Positions 42,275 to 51,470 of a DNA stretch of 56,769 bases are shown in pieces. The notes beneath the pieces are model-generated. The model was given only the letters and a program-made list of their open reading frames with translations. It made no database searches and was not told where the DNA came from. The stretch lies in the NCBI RefSeq assembly GCF_000308375.1, contig NZ_BAFQ01000075.1, positions 1 through 56,769 on the forward strand, in the 5' to 3' direction. Made by a program: the position numbers and the translations under genes. The DNA is from Nocardia aobensis NBRC 100429. GTDB lineage: Bacteria > Actinomycetota > Actinomycetes > Mycobacteriales > Mycobacteriaceae. The number at the start of each line of letters is the position of its first letter. Within the stretch, counting starts at the first letter, position 1.

Positions 42275-45226
42275 GTGGTTGTGAAATTCGATACGAGAAC
42301 CCTGACGGGGCCGGCGCGGCGGTTGATGGCGACCGCGCAGAACGGTCTCGAGGTCATCCGTTTCGGCGGCCTCGCCCACGATGTGGAGTCCTCGCCTTTC
42401 GAGGTCACCGAGCGTAAGCGGATGTACCGGCTGCGCCACTACTTCCCCGACGATCCGGCCGCGGACCGGCCCGTCGCGCTGCTGGTGCCGCCGCTGATGG
42501 TCAATGCCGACATCTACGACGTCAACGCCGAGGGCGGCGCCGTCGGCATCCTGCATCGCGCCGGAATCGATTGCTGGGTGCTGGATTTCGGCTCACCGGC
42601 CACCGAGGAGGGCGGCTGGCAGCGCGATCTGGCCGACCATGTCCTCGCCCTGTCGAGCGCGATCGACACCGTCAACGAACTGACCGGCCGTGGCGTGCAC
42701 CTGATGGGGTACTCGCAGGGTGGCATGTTCGCCTATCAGGCCACAGCGTTCCGCTACGGCAAGGGCGTGCAGAGCATCGTCACCTTCGGCAGCCCGGTCG
42801 ACATCGTGGCGGGCCTGCCGTTCGGGCTGCCCTACGGGCTGGTGTCGGAGGTCGCCGATTTCGTCGCCGACCACGTCCTGACCCGGCTGCCGATCACCGA
42901 TGCCATGGTGCGCGTCGGCTTCCAGTTGCTCGATCCGGTGAAGACGGCGAAGGCCCGGATCGACTTCCTGCGCCAGCTGCACGACCGAGAGGCGTTGCTG
43001 CCCAAGGAACGTCAGCGCCGCTTCCTCGAACACGACGGCTGGGTGGGCTATTCCGGACCGGCGGCCGCCGATCTGCTCAAGCAGTTCGTCGCACACAACC
43101 GGATGATGTCCGGCGGCTTCGTCATTCGTGATCAGCCGATCTCGCTGGCCGAGGTGAAATGCCCCATCCTCGCCTTCGTCGGTGAGGTCGACGACATCGG
43201 CCAGCCGGCGGCGGTGCGCGGTATCGTGCGCGCGGCGCCCAATGCCGAGGTCTACGAGGCCACCCTGGTGGCCGGGCATTTCGGCCTCGTGGCGGGCAGT
43301 ACCGCCACCAACCAGACCTGGCCGCTGGTGCGCGACTGGGTGAACTGGCTGGGCGGGCACGCCGAACTGCCCGAACAGATCGCGCCCATGCACGAGCACG
43401 TCGCCGCCGACCGCCAGTCCACCGCCGCCACCCGCGTCGTGCACACCGCGGCCACCCTGGCCGAAGCCGGCGCCGGAATCGGCGCGGCGTTCGGCAGTCT
43501 GGCCGGAAACGCCCTGCGCGGATCGAAGGAGCTGACGGGTGAGGCCGCCCGGGCGCTGCCCCGGCTGACCCGGCTCGGCATGATTCAGCCGCACACCCGG
43601 ATCTCGCTGGGCCGGCTGCTCGCCGAACAACAGCGCAGCGCGCCGATGCGTGAGCTGTTCCTCTTCGACGACCGGGTGCACACCCACGCCGCGGTCGGCG
43701 CCCGCATCGACAATGTGGTGCGCGGGCTGATCTCGGCCGGCGTGCGCCCCGGCACCCGCGTCGGGGTGCTGATGGAAACCCGGCCGAGTGCGCTGGCCTC
43801 GGTCGCGGCGCTCTCGCGGATCGGGGCGGTGGCGGTGCTGCTGGCGCCGGGCGGCGATACCGCGCGGGCGGTCGAATCGACCGGAACCACGGTGATCGTG
43901 GCCGACCCGGAGAATCTGGAGGCCGCGGCCGCCGCCGGAACCCGGGTCCTGGTGCTCGGTGGCGGCAATGCCCGCACGCTCGACATCCCGGACGGCGCCG
44001 ATGTGGTCGACCTGGAGCAGGTCGACCCGGCGGCGGTGGCCCTGCCGGGCTGGTTCCGCCCCGATCCGGGGGTGGCGCGCGAGCTGGCGTTCATCCTGAT
44101 CACCGGTACCGGCGACAAACTCGACCTGAAATACATCACCAACCATCGGTGGGCGCTGTCGGCCTTCGGCACCGCCTCGGCAGCCGACCTCGACCGCCGC
44201 GATACGGTGTATTGCCTTGCGCCGCTGCATCATTCGTCGGGACTGCTGGTCAGTTTGGGCGGCGCGGTGGCGGGTGGCAGCCGGATCGCGCTGGCCCGGT
44301 CGCTGGATCCGCCCAGCTTCGCCGCCGAGGTGCACCGCTACGGGGTCACCGTGGTCACCTACACCTGGACCATGCTGCGTGACATCCTCGACGTCGACAC
44401 CTTCCCCGCCGGCCATTCGCATCCGATCCGGCTGTTCATCGGCTCCGGTATGCCGGCCGGTCTGTGGCGGCGCACCACGGAACGGTTCGCCCCCGCGCGG
44501 GTGCTGGAGTTCTACGCCTCCATCGAGGGGGATGTGGTGCTCGCGAACGTGGCGGGCGTGAAGATCGGCTGCAAGGGCCGCCCGGTGCCGGGCACGGCGA
44601 AGGTGGAACTGATCTCCTACGATCCGATCGCCGAGCAGATCGTCACCGACACAAGGGGTTTCGCCCGTCGCGCCGCGGACAACGAGGTGGGCCTGCTGAT
44701 CGGGCGGGCGGCCGACACCGTCGACATCTCCCGTGGCGGCCTGCGCGGCGTCTTCAGCGCCGGTGACGCCTGGATGCCGACGGAGAATCTGTTCCGCCGC
44801 GACAGCGACGGCGACTACTGGCTGATGGACCGCCGCGACACCGTCATCGCGACCGCGCGCGGGCCGGTCTACACCCAGCCGATCGTGGACGCGCTCAACG
44901 ACATCGCGGCCATCGACATGGAGGTCGCGTTCGGCCTCCGCACCCCGAGCACCACGCTCGCGGTCGCCGTGGTGAGCGTGCGCGCGGGCCACCGCCTGGA
45001 ACCCGCCGACGTCACCGAGGGACTGCGCGCCCTCGACCCCGCCCAGCGACCCGATGTCGTGCGGGTGGTGGACGAGATACCGCGCAGCTCCAGCTTCCGT
45101 CCCGCCACCCACGCGGTGCGGTCGGCGCTTCGCCTCGAACCGAACGACAACACCTGGTACTACAACCGGGAAGCGGAAGGCTACGAGGTGCTCACCCCCG
45201 AGGTCGCGGCCGCTCTGCTGGGGTAG
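42275..45226 (+). CDS. Bifunctional alpha/beta hydrolase - AMP-binding acyl ligase (Rv1683-like)
   Basis: 983 residues in two parts. Residues 1-380 are a PhaC/lipase-like alpha/beta hydrolase: LLVPPLMVNADIYDV, nucleophile elbow LMGYSQGGMFAYQ, FVGEVDDIGQP and GHFGLVAGS for the acid and base. Residues 450-983 are an adenylate-forming ligase-like domain (LFDDRVHTHAAVGARIDNVV, EFYASIEGDVVLANVAG, GDYWLMDRRDTVIATARGPV). The P-loop is degenerate (LITGTGDKLDLKYITN), with no S-G-T-T-G-x-P-K. M. tuberculosis Rv1683 has this fusion and is associated with lipid inclusions (recalled from the literature). It probably acts in storage-lipid turnover at the membrane or droplet. The start is GTG 42275 or GTG 42281. 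Confidence 0.88.
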   Translation: MVVKFDTRTLTGPARRLMATAQNGLEVIRFGGLAHDVESSPFEVTERKRMYRLRHYFPDDPAADRPVALLVPPLMVNADIYDVNAEGGAVGILHRAGIDCWVLDFGSPATEEGGWQRDLADHVLALSSAIDTVNELTGRGVHLMGYSQGGMFAYQATAFRYGKGVQSIVTFGSPVDIVAGLPFGLPYGLVSEVADFVADHVLTRLPITDAMVRVGFQLLDPVKTAKARIDFLRQLHDREALLPKERQRRFLEHDGWVGYSGPAAADLLKQFVAHNRMMSGGFVIRDQPISLAEVKCPILAFVGEVDDIGQPAAVRGIVRAAPNAEVYEATLVAGHFGLVAGSTATNQTWPLVRDWVNWLGGHAELPEQIAPMHEHVAADRQSTAATRVVHTAATLAEAGAGIGAAFGSLAGNALRGSKELTGEAARALPRLTRLGMIQPHTRISLGRLLAEQQRSAPMRELFLFDDRVHTHAAVGARIDNVVRGLISAGVRPGTRVGVLMETRPSALASVAALSRIGAVAVLLAPGGDTARAVESTGTTVIVADPENLEAAAAAGTRVLVLGGGNARTLDIPDGADVVDLEQVDPAAVALPGWFRPDPGVARELAFILITGTGDKLDLKYITNHRWALSAFGTASAADLDRRDTVYCLAPLHHSSGLLVSLGGAVAGGSRIALARSLDPPSFAAEVHRYGVTVVTYTWTMLRDILDVDTFPAGHSHPIRLFIGSGMPAGLWRRTTERFAPARVLEFYASIEGDVVLANVAGVKIGCKGRPVPGTAKVELISYDPIAEQIVTDTRGFARRAADNEVGLLIGRAADTVDISRGGLRGVFSAGDAWMPTENLFRRDSDGDYWLMDRRDTVIATARGPVYTQPIVDALNDIAAIDMEVAFGLRTPSTTLAVAVVSVRAGHRLEPADVTEGLRALDPAQRPDVVRVVDEIPRSSSFRPATHAVRSALRLEPNDNTWYYNREAEGYEVLTPEVAAALLG

Positions 45227-45313
45227 GGGCCAGGAGATTGCGGCGGAACCGGGCGGATGCGACGCCCGGTTCGGCCGGTCCGGCACCGTTCTCGCGAGGG
45301 TCCCCGCGCCCGC

Positions 45314-46450
45314 TCACACGGTGAACGCGGTGACCGTCTCGATCACTCGCGCGACCTGCTGATCGCTCAGATCCGGCCACAGCGGCAGCCGCAGCAGGGT
45401 CGCCGAGAAGTCGTCGGTGCGCGGGCAGGGGACCGTGGTGCGGCCGAGTTTCTGCCCGGCCGGGCTGGAGTGCAGCGGCACGTAGTGGAACGGGGCCGAA
45501 ATGCCTTGTTCGCGAAGGTAACCGATCAACGCGTCGCGGGCGTCCTCGGTCGGGGTGCGCAGGTAGTACAGATGCGCGGTGTGCTCGCGATCGTCCGGGA
45601 CCTGCATCAGCCGTACGTCGTTACGCGTGGCCCAGTCCGGCAATGCGGCGGCGTAGGCGTTCCACACCCGCAGGCGCCCGGCCTGGATCCGGTCGAATTC
45701 GGCCAGCTGCGCATCGAGGACCGCGGCATTCAACTCACTGGGAAGATAACTCGATCCGATGTCCTGCCAGGAGTACTTGTCGACCGCCCCGCGCAGGAAC
45801 CGGGCCCGGTCGGTGCCCTTCTCGCGGATGATCTCGGCGCGTCCCATGAGGATCTCGTCGGTGAGCAGGATGGCCCCGCCCTCACCGCAGTGCACGTTCT
45901 TGGTGTCGTGGAAGCTGAGTGCGCCCACGGTGCCGATCGTGCCCAGGGGCCGGCCGCGCCACCGGCCGCCGAGGCCGTGCGCGGTGTCCTCGACGATGGC
46001 CAGGCCGTGCGCCTCGGAGATCTCGAGCAGCCGGTCCATATCGGCGCCGACGCCGCCGTAGTGGATGACCACGATCGCCTTGGTGCGTTCGGTGACCGCC
46101 GCGGCCACCGACTCCGGATCGAGGTTGCCGCGCTCGTCGATATCGGCGAAGACGCAGGTTGCCCCGCGCATCGCGACCGCGGTGGCGGTGGAGGTGAAGG
46201 CGAAACTGGGGACGATCACCTCGTCGTCGGGACCCAGTTCGAGCAGCAGCCCGGCCATCTCCAGCGCGTGGGTGCACGAGGTCGTCAGCAGGGCGTGCGG
46301 AGCGCCGGTGATGGCGCGCAATTTCGCCGTCGCCGCCGCGGTGAACGGCCCGTCGCCGTGGCTGTGGTCGGAGGCCAGGACGGCGGCCAGATTCGTCAGC
46401 TCGGCCTGGGCGCGGTAGGGCCGGCTGAAGAGGATGCGGTCAGTGCTCAC
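45314..46450 (-). CDS. dTDP-4-amino-4,6-dideoxygalactose transaminase-like (WecE/RffA)
   Basis: 378 residues of the DegT/DnrJ/EryC1 aminotransferase family. The internal aldimine Lys is in SFHDTKNVHCGEGGA, and VEDTAHGLGG has the PLP-nitrogen Asp. LTTSCTHALEMAGLLLELG near residues 56-74 is the WecE pattern. In WecE the enzyme moves an amino group from glutamate to dTDP-4-keto-6-deoxyglucose, giving dTDP-Fuc4N. The sugar nucleotide here is inferred. The start GTG 46450 overlaps the glycosyltransferase upstream by 11 bases, so the two form an operon. Confidence 0.88.
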   Translation of the reverse strand: MSTDRILFSRPYRAQAELTNLAAVLASDHSHGDGPFTAAATAKLRAITGAPHALLTTSCTHALEMAGLLLELGPDDEVIVPSFAFTSTATAVAMRGATCVFADIDERGNLDPESVAAAVTERTKAIVVIHYGGVGADMDRLLEISEAHGLAIVEDTAHGLGGRWRGRPLGTIGTVGALSFHDTKNVHCGEGGAILLTDEILMGRAEIIREKGTDRARFLRGAVDKYSWQDIGSSYLPSELNAAVLDAQLAEFDRIQAGRLRVWNAYAAALPDWATRNDVRLMQVPDDREHTAHLYYLRTPTEDARDALIGYLREQGISAPFHYVPLHSSPAGQKLGRTTVPCPRTDDFSATLLRLPLWPDLSDQQVARVIETVTAFTV

Positions 46451-47555
46451 CCGGATCGTGTCCCCCGATTGCTGCGGCCGTGGTCGGAACCCGCGCCTCG
46501 GCGTGCGGACGCGGTGTCGGCGAATCTACCGTCAGATACAGCGGTTTGCCCACCAGCACGTGCAACGCCACACCCAGATACTCCGCGATCAGGCCGAGTG
46601 AGAACAGGATCGCGCCCGAGACCAGCAGCAGCACCACGATGATCGAGGCCCAGCCCTCGGGGTCGTGACCGCTGCCGAACAGGGCGTTCCAGATAACCAC
46701 CGCGGCCATCACGGCACCACCGGCGGCCAGGGTCACGCCCAGCATGCTCACCAGGCGCAGGCCGCGAGTTCCGCTACACAGCACCATCTTCCAGAACAGC
46801 GAGAACAGCCGGCGGTAGTTGTAACCGGACTCTTCACGGCCCTCCGCGCGCAGTACCACCGGCGCCTGCGCGGTGTTGTCCACCACCCAGGTCAGCGCCA
46901 CGTCCAGATACACCCCGTTGGAGGCGACCTCGGCCAGCTGGCGACCGATGTCGCCGCGGATCAGCCGGTAACTTTCGAAGCGGGTGGAATCCGGGAAGGC
47001 GAAGACCGTCGCCAGCACCACCTTGGCGCCGCGTGAGGTGAGGTTGCGCAGTAAGCCGTGCGGGCGGGTGTTGGTCGGCTTCGAATAGACCAGATCCGCG
47101 CGCTGGGCGAGCGCGGTGTCGAGGAAGGCGCCGATGAATCCCGGATCGTGCTGTCCGTCCTCGTCCATCGTGACGATCCACTCGCCGCGCGCGGCGGCCA
47201 TCCCGGCGATGGTGGCCGCGTCCTGACCGAAGTTGCGACTCAGCCAGATGACCCGCACCTGCGGATATTCGGTGGTCAGCCGCTGCAGCACGACGTCGGA
47301 ACGGTCGGGGCCGTGGTCGTGGACCAGCACGATCTCCTCCACCGCGAAACGGTTGCCCTCCGGCGTCACCGAGGACTGCGACAATTCGTGCAGTTCGGCG
47401 ACCAGTCCGGCGATGGTCTGCTCCCCGCGATACACCGGGATCACCACCGAGACCGCATGCACCCGCTCGCCGCCGCCGGTGACCGGGAGGTGAACATCCG
47501 GTGTCGGAGCCTGCCCGGCGGCAGGGGGTCGTGCGGTTGCGGACGGAATCGGCAT
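46440..47555 (-). CDS. GT2 glycosyltransferase, polyprenyl-phosphate sugar synthase type (GtrB-like)
   Basis: 371 residues. The GT-A fold has VSVVIPVYRGEQTIAGLV, SRNFGQDAATIAGMAAARG, and the metal/nucleotide motif MDEDGQHDP. Two membrane helices near the C-terminus (about 273-297 and 311-335) fit GtrB/ArnC/DPM-like enzymes that load a sugar from a nucleotide donor onto polyprenyl phosphate on the inner face. A Pro-rich N-terminal extension of about 30 residues is present. It is first in an operon with the WecE-like gene and divergent from the YfhO-like gene. The donor sugar may be the amino sugar made by its partner. Confidence 0.88.
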   Translation of the reverse strand: MPIPSATARPPAAGQAPTPDVHLPVTGGGERVHAVSVVIPVYRGEQTIAGLVAELHELSQSSVTPEGNRFAVEEIVLVHDHGPDRSDVVLQRLTTEYPQVRVIWLSRNFGQDAATIAGMAAARGEWIVTMDEDGQHDPGFIGAFLDTALAQRADLVYSKPTNTRPHGLLRNLTSRGAKVVLATVFAFPDSTRFESYRLIRGDIGRQLAEVASNGVYLDVALTWVVDNTAQAPVVLRAEGREESGYNYRRLFSLFWKMVLCSGTRGLRLVSMLGVTLAAGGAVMAAVVIWNALFGSGHDPEGWASIIVVLLLVSGAILFSLGLIAEYLGVALHVLVGKPLYLTVDSPTPRPHAEARVPTTAAAIGGHDPGEH

Positions 47556-47726
47556 CAGCTGGTTCGACTTTCGATGACGGTGCGCACCGGAACTCCTCGG
47601 CTGTATCCAGAGCCCGAATCGGGGTGAACTCTAACACGCTGCTGGTCACCGGCTTCGGCTCCGCGAGCGGGCGGCGGTTGCGGGTGCGGTGCCCGCGAGC
47701 ACGCGGGCGGGTAGGGTCTGTCAATC

Positions 47727-50081
47727 GTGGTGGAAAGTGCAGTGTCGACGACGGCGCTCGCGGAGCCCGGGGAGGATCGGCGCGATGACGCCGTCGATGA
47801 TGGGCGGTCTGCCGCTCCCCGGCCCGAGCAGAGTGGCGCGGGGCATCCGCGGCGGATCGTGTTCCGATGGGGAGCGATCACCGCACTCGGGGTAATCGCC
47901 GGTTATATCGCGGTGCTGCTCGCCAATGCGCGGCATTTCTACACCGACGACACCGAATCCCAGTACACCCCGCTGTGGGTGATGCTCGGCCGGCATCTGC
48001 GCGAGGGCCATCTGCCGCTGATGGTGCCCGAACAGTGGATGACCGGGAACTACACGATGGAAGAGGCGGGCCTGTTCAATCCGCCGCAGCTGCTGATCGA
48101 TCTGATCGCACCGTCGGTGGACAATCTCGCGCTGCTGGCGACGGTCGTCAAACTGATCTTCTCGATCATCGCCGCACTCGGCGTGTACCGGGTCTGCCTG
48201 GTCTACGGCAGTCGCGCGTCGTGGGCTGCCGTGGCGGGCATCGCGTTTCCGCTCTCGGGCTGGTTCCTGTTCTTCGACGAGGCCAGCTGGGTCACCGCGT
48301 TGACCGGCACCGCCTGGATGCTGCACGCCTGGGCCAGTGCCGTGCGCTATGCCCGCGGCCCGGCCGGTGACCGGTCGCGCTACGGCGGCACCCGCGGTTA
48401 CGGGCCGATTCCGTTGTTCGTCTTCCTGTATCTGGCGATTTCGGTCGAATACGTCTTTCCGGCCGTCGAGGCGGCGCTGATGCTGGTGGCCGTCGCGGTG
48501 GGAGAGTTCGTCGTCCAACGCGCCTGGCGGCCGGTGCTGCGGGTGGCGGTGGTCGCCGCCGCGGCCGGTATGGCCGGTTTGATGACGTATCTGCCGAGCA
48601 TGCTGTCCGCGACGGTGAGCTGGCGGGGAAACTCCCAGATCAACAACGACCGGTTCCTGACGGTGCCGTGGTCGGAATCGCTGAACGCCAGCCTGCCGTC
48701 GGCGATGCCGGCGTTCACCTCGTGGTGGGGATATGTGCAGCCGCTGCCGGTCACCTATATCGCGTGGTTCCTGATTCCGGCGCTGGCATTCGTCGACTGG
48801 AATCGCGCGCGCCAGGTGTGGCGGGAACTGATCTCGGTGGCGCTGTTCGCGATCATGTTCCTGATGTGGACGGCGGGGCCGGGGACGGTCGGCCCGCTGC
48901 GCTGGCCGGCGCGAGTGCTGCCGATGGTGGCGGTCGGCCTGCTGATCCTGGTCTGCGTGCTGCTCGGCCGGTTCGGCACGGTGCGCGACTGGCGCCCACG
49001 CGCGGTGGCGGCGGCGGTGCTGATCGGATTGCTCTGGGTGCGAACGTTTTCCGCCGACCCGCACCACATCTGGTGGCATGTGCTCTCCGCGCTCGCGGTC
49101 GCTGCGATCGGCGCCGGCGTGGTGTGGTTGTGGGCGAAGCGCGGAAGCGGGGCGGCCGCGCTGGCGACCGTCGTCGCCATGCTCCCGATCGCGTACCTGC
49201 AGGTGTATCTGGTGCAGCCGACGCCGATGGGCTGGAATCTGCCCGTGCACCGCTCCGAGGCGGAGGCGGCCTTCCCGGCCTTCGACGGCGTCACCATCCA
49301 GCTCGGCGACCGCGGGCTGCTGCAGCCGCAGGACAAGAGCCTGCAGGGCGCCTACGGATCGCTGGTGTTCGGCAACTTCGCCAAGGACGTGCATCGCAAC
49401 TACGTCAACGGCTACACACCCAACGGGCACTACTGGTTCGGCGAGATGCTGTGCATGCGCTGGGATTCCAGCGTCTGTCCGGACTCGTTCCGGCGGCTGT
49501 TCACCCCCGAGCCGTCCACCGGGGTCGCCCCGGTGGATTTGATGAAACTCGACCGGGTCGTCCTGCAGCGGGCCATGTACCCGGAGCTGGGCAATCAGCC
49601 CGCCCCGCCGGGCTGGAAGTGGGTCGACCATCCGGGCCACGAACGCTACATCTGGGTGCTCGAGCGTGAGCAGGGCCTGGTTTCCACGCAGAACGGCCGC
49701 ATCGCCGACGCCCACCACGTGCAGGCGAGCTCGCTGTCGGAAACCGACCGCACCAGCCGGGTACGTGTGAGCTCATCCGACGGCGGGCGTGTGGTCCTCG
49801 CGCGGCTGAACTGGCCCGGTTATCGCGCCACCCTCGACGGACATGAGCTGCCGATTCGTGAGGTCGCGAAATCGATTGTCGCCGTGGATATTCCGGCGGG
49901 AACCCGCGATGCCACGCTGGAGGTCTCCTGGGAGCCGCCGGGGTGGCGTATCGGTGTCGCCGCCGCGGCCGGCGGCCTGGTGCTGCTGGCGGTGATGCAG
50001 TGGCTGTACCTGCGTTCCCGGCGGCGTCCCGGCGAATCCGGCGAACCGGTGAAGCAGGAAGCCGCGGACGTGGTGTCGTGA
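47727..50081 (+). CDS. Large multi-spanning membrane protein, YfhO/GT-C-like
   Basis: 784 residues. About 11-13 hydrophobic helices cover residues 47-500. The first external loop carries acidic residues (FYTDDTESQYTPLW), the type of D/E motif used by GT-C transferases with lipid-linked donors. A C-terminal soluble domain of about 230 residues precedes a final helix. It resembles the YfhO family, members of which glycosylate wall polymers or envelope lipids. The start GTG 47727 lies nine bases after TAGGGT. The stop is overlapped by gtrA. It probably performs the final transfer outside the membrane. Confidence 0.8.
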   Translation: MVESAVSTTALAEPGEDRRDDAVDDGRSAAPRPEQSGAGHPRRIVFRWGAITALGVIAGYIAVLLANARHFYTDDTESQYTPLWVMLGRHLREGHLPLMVPEQWMTGNYTMEEAGLFNPPQLLIDLIAPSVDNLALLATVVKLIFSIIAALGVYRVCLVYGSRASWAAVAGIAFPLSGWFLFFDEASWVTALTGTAWMLHAWASAVRYARGPAGDRSRYGGTRGYGPIPLFVFLYLAISVEYVFPAVEAALMLVAVAVGEFVVQRAWRPVLRVAVVAAAAGMAGLMTYLPSMLSATVSWRGNSQINNDRFLTVPWSESLNASLPSAMPAFTSWWGYVQPLPVTYIAWFLIPALAFVDWNRARQVWRELISVALFAIMFLMWTAGPGTVGPLRWPARVLPMVAVGLLILVCVLLGRFGTVRDWRPRAVAAAVLIGLLWVRTFSADPHHIWWHVLSALAVAAIGAGVVWLWAKRGSGAAALATVVAMLPIAYLQVYLVQPTPMGWNLPVHRSEAEAAFPAFDGVTIQLGDRGLLQPQDKSLQGAYGSLVFGNFAKDVHRNYVNGYTPNGHYWFGEMLCMRWDSSVCPDSFRRLFTPEPSTGVAPVDLMKLDRVVLQRAMYPELGNQPAPPGWKWVDHPGHERYIWVLEREQGLVSTQNGRIADAHHVQASSLSETDRTSRVRVSSSDGGRVVLARLNWPGYRATLDGHELPIREVAKSIVAVDIPAGTRDATLEVSWEPPGWRIGVAAAAGGLVLLAVMQWLYLRSRRRPGESGEPVKQEAADVVS

Positions 50082-50569
50082 GCGTCGGTGCGGACGGAGC
50101 GGCCGCGGCGCGGGTGGCGGGGGAGCCCGACACCCCGCCGCCGGGTCTGCTGCTGCGACTGATCCGCCGCCAGGAGATCGCCTTCGCCGCGGTCGGCGCG
50201 GCCAACACGCTGCTGGGCATGGTGCTGACGGTGATGTGGCTGAAGCTGCTGCCCGGCGGCTGGCCGCCCGCGGTGGCGGTGGCGCTGGCCTACTCGATCA
50301 GCATCGTGTTCGCCTTCTTCGCCCATCGCACCCTGGTGTTCCGGGTGCGCGGTCACGTGGTCGCCGACTTCGTGCGATTCGTCGCCGTGAACTCGGGCGG
50401 ACTGATATTGAACATGGCCGGTGTGCAGCTGGCGGTCGGGGTGTTCGACCTGCCGGAGACTCCCGCGACGGTCGTGGTGATGGGTCTGGTGGCGGTGCTC
50501 AGCTTCTTCGGGCATCGGCACATCTCGTTCCGGCGGGCGGCGCGGCCCACGGATCGGGCGGGCGGGTAG
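50078..50569 (+). CDS. GtrA-family membrane protein (putative lipid-linked sugar flippase)
   Basis: 163 residues with four membrane helices. FAAVGAANTLLGMVLTVMW is the TM1 pattern, and FAFFAHRTLVFR with SFFGHRHISFRR are the repeated F-x-x-x-R/H-x-x-x-F motifs of GtrA. GtrA members are thought to flip polyprenyl-phosphate-linked sugars. It is translationally coupled to the YfhO-like gene by GTGA overlap. With the GtrB-like and YfhO-like proteins it makes a complete make-flip-transfer set. Confidence 0.88.
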   Translation: MSVGADGAAAARVAGEPDTPPPGLLLRLIRRQEIAFAAVGAANTLLGMVLTVMWLKLLPGGWPPAVAVALAYSISIVFAFFAHRTLVFRVRGHVVADFVRFVAVNSGGLILNMAGVQLAVGVFDLPETPATVVVMGLVAVLSFFGHRHISFRRAARPTDRAGG

Positions 50570-50579
50570 GTTGTCGGAT
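50567..50579 (+). promoter_or_regulatory. Leaderless -10 box (TAGGTT) of the Trm112-like gene
   Basis: TAGGTT at 50567-50572 overlaps the end of gtrA and is seven bases before the ATG at 50580, with no ribosome binding site. Confidence 0.4.
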
Positions 50580-50801
50580 ATGGCGGAGCAAACCCTGGAC
50601 CCGACGTTGTTGAGCCTGCTGGCCTGTCCGGAGGACAAGGGGCCGTTGTCGCTGGTCCGCGACGCGGACGGCAACAGCGTGCTCTACAACCCGCGCCTGC
50701 GCCGCGCCTACCCGGTCGACAACGGTATCCCGGTGCTGCTGGTCGACGAGGCCCGTGCGGTCGGCGACGCCGAGCACGAGGCCTTCACCGCGCAGGGCTG
50801 A
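50580..50801 (+). CDS. Trm112-like small protein (Rv1684 type)
   Basis: 73 residues of the Trm112/YcaR family: LLSLLACPEDKGPLSLV, then NPRLRRAYPVDNGIPVLL. The classic zinc-binding Cys set is reduced to a single Cys16. Eukaryotic Trm112 activates methyltransferases, and the bacterial role is unclear. In M. tuberculosis the like-sized Rv1684 directly follows Rv1683 (from memory), whereas here a glycan cassette lies between. It is convergent with the TetR gene. Confidence 0.85.
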   Translation: MAEQTLDPTLLSLLACPEDKGPLSLVRDADGNSVLYNPRLRRAYPVDNGIPVLLVDEARAVGDAEHEAFTAQG

Positions 50802-50825
50802 GTCCGCCGGCCGGCGGTGTGCGGG

Positions 50826-51470
50826 CTAGCCGCCGGCGACGGGCAATTCGCCCGTCAGATAACGCTGGATCGTCGGCCCGACTGTCGCGGCCAGCTCCTC
50901 CAGCGGCATCGACGCCACGGGTTCGACCTGCAGAATCATGCGCGCGACCAGCAGCCCGACCATCTGCGACACGGCGAGGACCACCCGCGTGGTGCCGGTG
51001 CCCGGCGGCGAATCCACCTTCTCCCGAACGTCTTTCAGCGCGACCTCGAGCAGGAAGCTGCGCGCGAGCGCGGCGTCCCCGCCCGCGAGGATGCCCCGGA
51101 AGGCCGCGACCGCGTGCTCGCCCACCGAGGAATCCCACGCGCCGACCACGGTCCGGACCACGGTCTCGCCCAGCCGGTCGAGTTCGGCGGCCCGGATCGG
51201 CCCGCGGATCATCTCCGGATCGATCGGCAGATTCAGGGTGGCGGAGAACAATTGCTGTTTGGTGCCGAAGTAGTGATGCACCAGCGCGGGATCGACTCCC
51301 GCCGCGCCCGCTATCGAGCGGATCGACGCCTTGTCGAATCCGACTTCGGCGAAGCGGGTGCGCGCCGCGTCCAGAATCGCCTCCCGCGTACCCGATTCGC
51401 CGGCTCGCCGCCCGCTGCGCCCGCCCACCCGATCGGTCACATCGCTCACGTCGTGCGCCCGACCGCTCAT
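50826..51470 (-). CDS. TetR regulator of the ABC exporter operon
   Basis: 214 residues. The DNA-binding part is TREAILDAARTRFAEVGFDK, then SIRSIAGAAGVDPALVHHYFGTKQQLF; the C-terminal domain is of the TetR_C_17 type. It overlaps the permease gene by four bases and is the last gene of a three-gene operon. It probably represses the operon at the palindrome near 53029-53050. The matching order in M. tuberculosis is Rv1687c-Rv1686c-Rv1685c. Confidence 0.92.
   Translation of the reverse strand: MSGRAHDVSDVTDRVGGRSGRRAGESGTREAILDAARTRFAEVGFDKASIRSIAGAAGVDPALVHHYFGTKQQLFSATLNLPIDPEMIRGPIRAAELDRLGETVVRTVVGAWDSSVGEHAVAAFRGILAGGDAALARSFLLEVALKDVREKVDSPPGTGTTRVVLAVSQMVGLLVARMILQVEPVASMPLEELAATVGPTIQRYLTGELPVAGG

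Noticed and set aside
42593..45286. An 897-codon minus-strand frame opposite the Rv1683-like gene
   Set aside because: Composition is that of an antisense shadow, and the plus-strand gene has unmistakable domain motifs.
47721..49718. A 665-codon minus-strand frame opposite the YfhO-like gene
   Set aside because: It is extremely rich in His, Arg, Gln and Asp without recognisable motifs; the plus strand encodes a coherent membrane protein.
50804..50817. Perfect 14-base palindrome CCGCCGGCCGGCGG between convergent genes
   Set aside because: It has no loop and is a simple GC-rich string; it may be part of a terminator but is not convincing.
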